From Bacillota bacterium (GTDB lineage: Bacteria > Bacillota > Clostridia > Acetivibrionales > DTU013), in contig JAEZCA010000054.1 of NCBI GenBank assembly GCA_023412665.1, positions 1 to 9,368 of the forward strand: a stretch of DNA of 9,368 bases. The letters run 5' to 3'. Numbering within the stretch: the stretch's first letter is position 1; each line of letters begins with the position of its first letter. Made by a program: the position numbers and the translations under genes. The notes below the pieces were generated by a model. It made no database searches, had not been told where the DNA came from, and saw nothing but the letters and a program-made list of their open reading frames with translations. Of the stretch, positions 6,477 to 9,368 are shown piece after piece.

Positions 6477-7761
6477 ATTAAAGCTGAAATGGAAAATATT
6501 TATCTTCCTTCTTGCATTCTGCGGCTTTTTGCTCTTTATCCTCTGGCTGTTTCAAACGGTCCTTTTAAATGACATGTATAAAATGATAAGGCGAAGTGAG
6601 CTTCATAACGCAGCGGCTCTCGTTGAAGAAAATATCGACAGCCCTGATTTGGGAGAGATCCTCAATCGCCTCAATGCAGAAAAGAGTATAATGGTTGCGC
6701 CTGCCAGAGATTTTGTAAAGCCTCAGACTCCAGCCCCTGATGGACGAGGGGGCGTACATCCTGAAACAATTACAGAGACAAAAGAGTTTACCTTATCAAA
6801 TGGACAAGTGATGTCTCTTACCTTCCATGCTATGATTACTCCTGTTGACGCAACGGTTTCAACCTTGCAAATTCAGTTATATATTATTACAGCTATAATG
6901 ATCCTTGCTTCTGTTGCAATTGCGCTTGTGTTGTCAGATGTAATAGCAAAGCCGCTTGTACGTCTGAATAACGGAGCTAAAAAGCTTTCCAGGGGCAACT
7001 ATAATGCGGATTTTAATGGAAGCGGATACCTGGAAGTCAAAGAGCTATCCGATACCCTTAATTCTGCCGCAATCGAGCTTTCAAAGGTGGATGAGCTTCG
7101 TCGGGAGCTTATTGCAAATATTTCCCACGATTTACGAACACCTCTTGCATTGATTTATAGTTATGCAGAAATGATGCAGGACTTTCCGGATGAAATCACC
7201 GCCACACAGGTGCAGACCATTATGTCGGAAACCAAGAGGCTTTCATCTCTTGTGAATGATATTCTCGATGTGTCCAAGCTTGAAACCAGCGCGATGGAGC
7301 TTCACATGCACAGCTACAACCTCACCGAAAGCATTGGTGATACAGCTGCCAGACTTTCGGAGCTTTTGAAAAATGACGGCTATTCTATTGTGTTCGAGCA
7401 TTCTGAAGATGTATATGTCACAGCTGACGAGGCAAAAATCACCCAAGCTTTTTATAATTTGCTTACCAATGCTGTAAATTACAGTACAGCTGACAAGCAT
7501 ATTGTTGTAAGGCAAAGCAGGGTACAAAACAGTGTGCGGATCGAAGTCCTTGATCATGGCGACGGTATTGCTCCCGAAAACATCCCCTATATTTGGGACA
7601 GGTATTATAAAGTCGATAAAAAGCATAAAAGGGCAATAACCGGAACAGGGCTGGGGCTTTCCATCGTCAAAAAGATTTTTGAGCTTCACGGCGCTGAGTA
7701 CGGCGTGGAATCGGAATTTGGAAAAGGTTCGGTCTTTTGGTTCCAGTTAGGAATAAAATAG
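6469..7761 (+). CDS. Membrane sensor histidine kinase
   Basis: The product is 430 residues from the ATG at 6469; a TTG directly before it at 6466 could also serve. The start lies within the end of the response-regulator gene. The order of parts is membrane helix 1 (about 9-29), an extracytoplasmic sensor segment of roughly 105 residues (30-135) with no domain I recognise, membrane helix 2 (136-156), HAMP (157-207), and a dimerisation/phosphotransfer domain with ANISHDLRTPLAL (phospho-acceptor H220). The ATPase domain has an N-box (QAFYNLLTNAVNYS, N330 and N334), a G1 box (DHGDGI, D362), an F box (YIWDRYY) and a G2 box (GTGLGLSIV at 392-400). All catalytic motifs are intact, so the protein should be active. 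It pairs with the preceding regulator. The ligand is unknown; its sensor lies in the same compartment as the CotH kinase domain. Confidence 0.95.
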   Translation: MGRLKLKWKIFIFLLAFCGFLLFILWLFQTVLLNDMYKMIRRSELHNAAALVEENIDSPDLGEILNRLNAEKSIMVAPARDFVKPQTPAPDGRGGVHPETITETKEFTLSNGQVMSLTFHAMITPVDATVSTLQIQLYIITAIMILASVAIALVLSDVIAKPLVRLNNGAKKLSRGNYNADFNGSGYLEVKELSDTLNSAAIELSKVDELRRELIANISHDLRTPLALIYSYAEMMQDFPDEITATQVQTIMSETKRLSSLVNDILDVSKLETSAMELHMHSYNLTESIGDTAARLSELLKNDGYSIVFEHSEDVYVTADEAKITQAFYNLLTNAVNYSTADKHIVVRQSRVQNSVRIEVLDHGDGIAPENIPYIWDRYYKVDKKHKRAITGTGLGLSIVKKIFELHGAEYGVESEFGKGSVFWFQLGIK

Positions 7762-7812
7762 AGAAGTAAGCATACGGATGAGGATCAATTATGAGCTGTA
7801 TTAAAAGAGAGG

Positions 7813-7847
7813 AAAGAAAATTTTTCTACAAACGAGAAATTTTCTTT
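7813..7847 (+). terminator. AT-rich hairpin after the kinase gene, weak terminator
   Basis: AAAGAAAATTTTTC at 7813-7826 pairs with GAGAAATTTTCTTT at 7834-7847 through 14 pairs, one of them G-T, with a 7-base loop. The stem is almost wholly A-T and its right arm is T-rich, but no separate U-tract follows. It is placed 52 bases after the kinase stop and 36 bases before the DUF362 start. It may end the block or partly insulate the next gene. Confidence 0.4.
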
Positions 7848-7882
7848 GAACTTAAGTATTATACAATTAAGGAGAGTAATAT

Positions 7883-9034
7883 ATGAGCAACGTAGTAATA
7901 CAAGAATGTCAAAACTATAATATTGAAACAATGATTTACAAGATCAATACTGCAGTTGATGTGCTCGGAGGATGGGATAAGTTTGTAAAGCCGCAGGACA
8001 AAGTACTCCTCAAAGTGAATCTGATCGGGCCCAAGTCTTCTGATTCGGCTGCAGTAACACATGCTGAATTTGTCAGAGCGGTGGTAAGAATATTGAAGGA
8101 CAGGAACTGCAATGTATGGATCGGTGACAGTTCGGGAGGAGCTATAGCGGGAATAGCACCTACTGCGCAGGGTTTCAAAGTCGCAGGATATGAGAGGGTG
8201 GCTGAGGAAGAAGGAGCCCAGATAAAGAATTTTGACCGTGAGGGTGTGGAGGCGGCAAAACCGGAAAGCCGTTGCGAGGAAACGATGTATATCGCAAAGC
8301 CAATGTTCGATGCTGATGTGGTTATTAATTTACCGAAGCTGAAAACACACTCAGCACAGATTTTTTCCGGAGCTGTGAAAAATGTATTTGGATGTATACC
8401 AGGGCTCAGGAAGGCAAAGTATCACAAAATGGCTCCCAATCCAAGCGATTTCGGGCAAATCATATGTGATATCCACAAAGCCACTAAAATACAGCTTCAC
8501 ATCATGGATGGGATTTTGGCAATGCAGGGAGAAGGACCGACAGCAGGCAGTATATATAAGGCTGGTAAAATCCTCGTCAGCGAAGATCCACTGGCATTGG
8601 ATGCTGTTGCCGCAAAAATGACGGGGATGGATGTTGAAGATGTACCGATATTGGAGACGGCACGGAAACGGAATATGGGAGAAGGTTGGTTGAAAAATAT
8701 CACACTTGCAGGTGATTATGAACAAATACCGAGGTTGGCGGATTTTATACTCCCCAAGCGTTTCAGGGGAGCGAAGAAGCATAATAGTAGAGCCCTTGTA
8801 AAAGTGATTGATTTTTTCAACACCCAACCCAGGATCAATCTCAATAAATGCAAGAAATGCAATATGTGTGTGGAAAGCTGTCCGGTGGAGGCTATTGACA
8901 AGGAAACTAAGCAAATTGATTACAGTGTCTGCATAGAGTGTATGTGCTGTCATGAGTTATGCATGTTCAAGGCTGTTGAGCTAAAAAATAATAATAAGGC
9001 AGCAGGTCTGATATCGGGCTTTTTCAGAAAATAG
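7883..9034 (+). CDS. DUF362 protein with 2[4Fe-4S] ferredoxin tail
   Basis: The product is 383 residues. AAGGAG at 7869-7874 lies eight bases before the ATG. Residues 1-290 form the DUF362 domain: KVLLKVNLIGP at 40-50, VWIGDSSGG at 78-86, a strand ending in DVVINLPKLKTHS at 145-157, SGAVKNVFGCIPG at 162-174, MDGILAMQGEGP at 208-219, and a DPLALDAVAAKMTG segment at 235-248. The C-terminus carries two cysteine clusters, CKKCNMCVESCP (C323, C326, C329, C333) and CIECMCCHELC (C350, C353, C356, C360). These are the pattern for two 4Fe-4S clusters, with one extra cysteine (C355). No signal peptide or twin-arginine motif is present, so it is cytoplasmic. DUF362 proteins are common in strict anaerobes and presumed to act in redox or metal-cluster chemistry; the substrate here is unknown. 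It is probably transcribed separately from the two-component pair. Confidence 0.93.
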   Translation: MSNVVIQECQNYNIETMIYKINTAVDVLGGWDKFVKPQDKVLLKVNLIGPKSSDSAAVTHAEFVRAVVRILKDRNCNVWIGDSSGGAIAGIAPTAQGFKVAGYERVAEEEGAQIKNFDREGVEAAKPESRCEETMYIAKPMFDADVVINLPKLKTHSAQIFSGAVKNVFGCIPGLRKAKYHKMAPNPSDFGQIICDIHKATKIQLHIMDGILAMQGEGPTAGSIYKAGKILVSEDPLALDAVAAKMTGMDVEDVPILETARKRNMGEGWLKNITLAGDYEQIPRLADFILPKRFRGAKKHNSRALVKVIDFFNTQPRINLNKCKKCNMCVESCPVEAIDKETKQIDYSVCIECMCCHELCMFKAVELKNNNKAAGLISGFFRK

Positions 9035-9148
9035 GTCCGATACCGGGGGACGCCCTGAGTTTAATATTTGGCCAAACAGCAGTCCATGGGAAGATCCGAA
9101 AATGAATAGCCGGGGAAGTTCCGGCATGCTTTATAGACCAGATAAGGA

Positions 9149-9175
9149 ACTGGGGTAGAAATAATCTACCCCAGT
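9149..9175 (+). terminator. Terminator-like hairpin downstream of DUF362 gene
   Basis: ACTGGGGTAGA at 9149-9159 pairs perfectly with TCTACCCCAGT at 9165-9175 around the loop AATAA. The following ATTGTTGT is T-rich but not a clean U-tract. The stem is strong and is the first large hairpin after the DUF362 stop, 114 bases away, so it probably helps end that transcript. Confidence 0.5.
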
Positions 9176-9190
9176 ATTGTTGTAACAAGG

Positions 9191-9213
9191 AAAACCACTT
9201 GCTAAGCAAGTGG
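9191..9213 (-). terminator. Minus-strand terminator-like hairpin
   Basis: CCACTTGC at 9195-9202 and GCAAGTGG at 9206-9213 form a perfect 8-bp stem with a TAA loop. Read on the minus strand it is followed by TTTT (the AAAA at 9191-9194), so it fits a terminator for a minus-strand transcript arriving from the right. On the + strand it is followed by AAGAAAAAA and would not terminate. Confidence 0.45.
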
Positions 9214-9368
9214 AAGAAAAAAGGCTTATGCCGTTGAACAGAAAAAACTCCTATGTTAGGATAGTTGCAGGTCTAGCCAACTGCAGATAAACAACAATAT
9301 TAGTAATAATTCAGGCAATTGTACCGTTTTTCAAATTGGGGGCGCATTAGCATACTTACGAAGAGCTG

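Larger units (their letters stand above)
9035..9368. other. Gene-free right flank rich in hairpins
   Basis: No complete gene is visible. At least four hairpins are present: GCCGG/CCGGC at 9109-9125, an 11-bp stem at 9149-9175, an 8-bp stem at 9195-9213, and TCCTA/TAGGA at 9249-9261. A minus-strand frame open at the right edge ends with a TGA at 9331-9333 (eleven residues, ending ANAPPI), and another ends at 9300-9302. Neither is long enough to identify. The flank may be the end of a mobile element or a minus-strand gene lying further right. Confidence 0.4.

Noticed and set aside
8351..8953. Minus-strand open frame of 200 codons opposite the DUF362 gene
   Set aside because: It lies wholly within a gene with complete iron-sulphur motifs and has no recognisable domain.

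Overview
The window looks like chromosome of an anaerobic, low-to-moderate GC Firmicute of the class Clostridia. The evidence is the set of protein families (DUF2935, a small flavodoxin, a DUF362 protein with a bacterial 2[4Fe-4S] tail, CotH kinase, VTC-type polyphosphate polymerase), strong AGGAGG-like ribosome binding sites and AT-rich intergenic DNA. The species cannot be named from the sequence. All recognised genes lie on the + strand.

Layout. Bases 1-278 hold a compact cluster of hairpins and no convincing gene. A duplicated-domain DUF2935 protein follows (279-1202). A 376-base gap (1203-1578) carries a terminator-like hairpin and a promoter-like site, and then comes a small flavodoxin-domain protein (1579-2064). 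The centre of the window is a five-gene block: a VTC/CYTH-type polyphosphate polymerase domain protein (2188-2865), a DUF4956 membrane protein (2882-3553), a large membrane-anchored CotH-family kinase (3579-5639), an OmpR-type response regulator (5793-6476) and its overlapping sensor histidine kinase (6469-7761). A DUF362 ferredoxin-like protein (7883-9034) follows after an AT-rich hairpin. The last 334 bases contain several hairpins and no full gene, and may be the edge of another element entering from the right.

How the genes may work together. The first three genes of the central block are separated by only 16 and 25 bases and are almost certainly cotranscribed. They combine a predicted cytoplasmic polyphosphate-making enzyme, a five-helix membrane protein of unknown function with a cytoplasmic tail, and a kinase fold predicted to lie outside the membrane. 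The two-component pair is 153 bases downstream in the same orientation, with a hairpin in the gap, so it could sense the envelope and control the module. This block is the best candidate for an under-described system. The individual families are known, but their joint function is inference. The flanking DUF2935, flavodoxin and DUF362 genes fit anaerobic redox or metal chemistry and show no clear link to the block.
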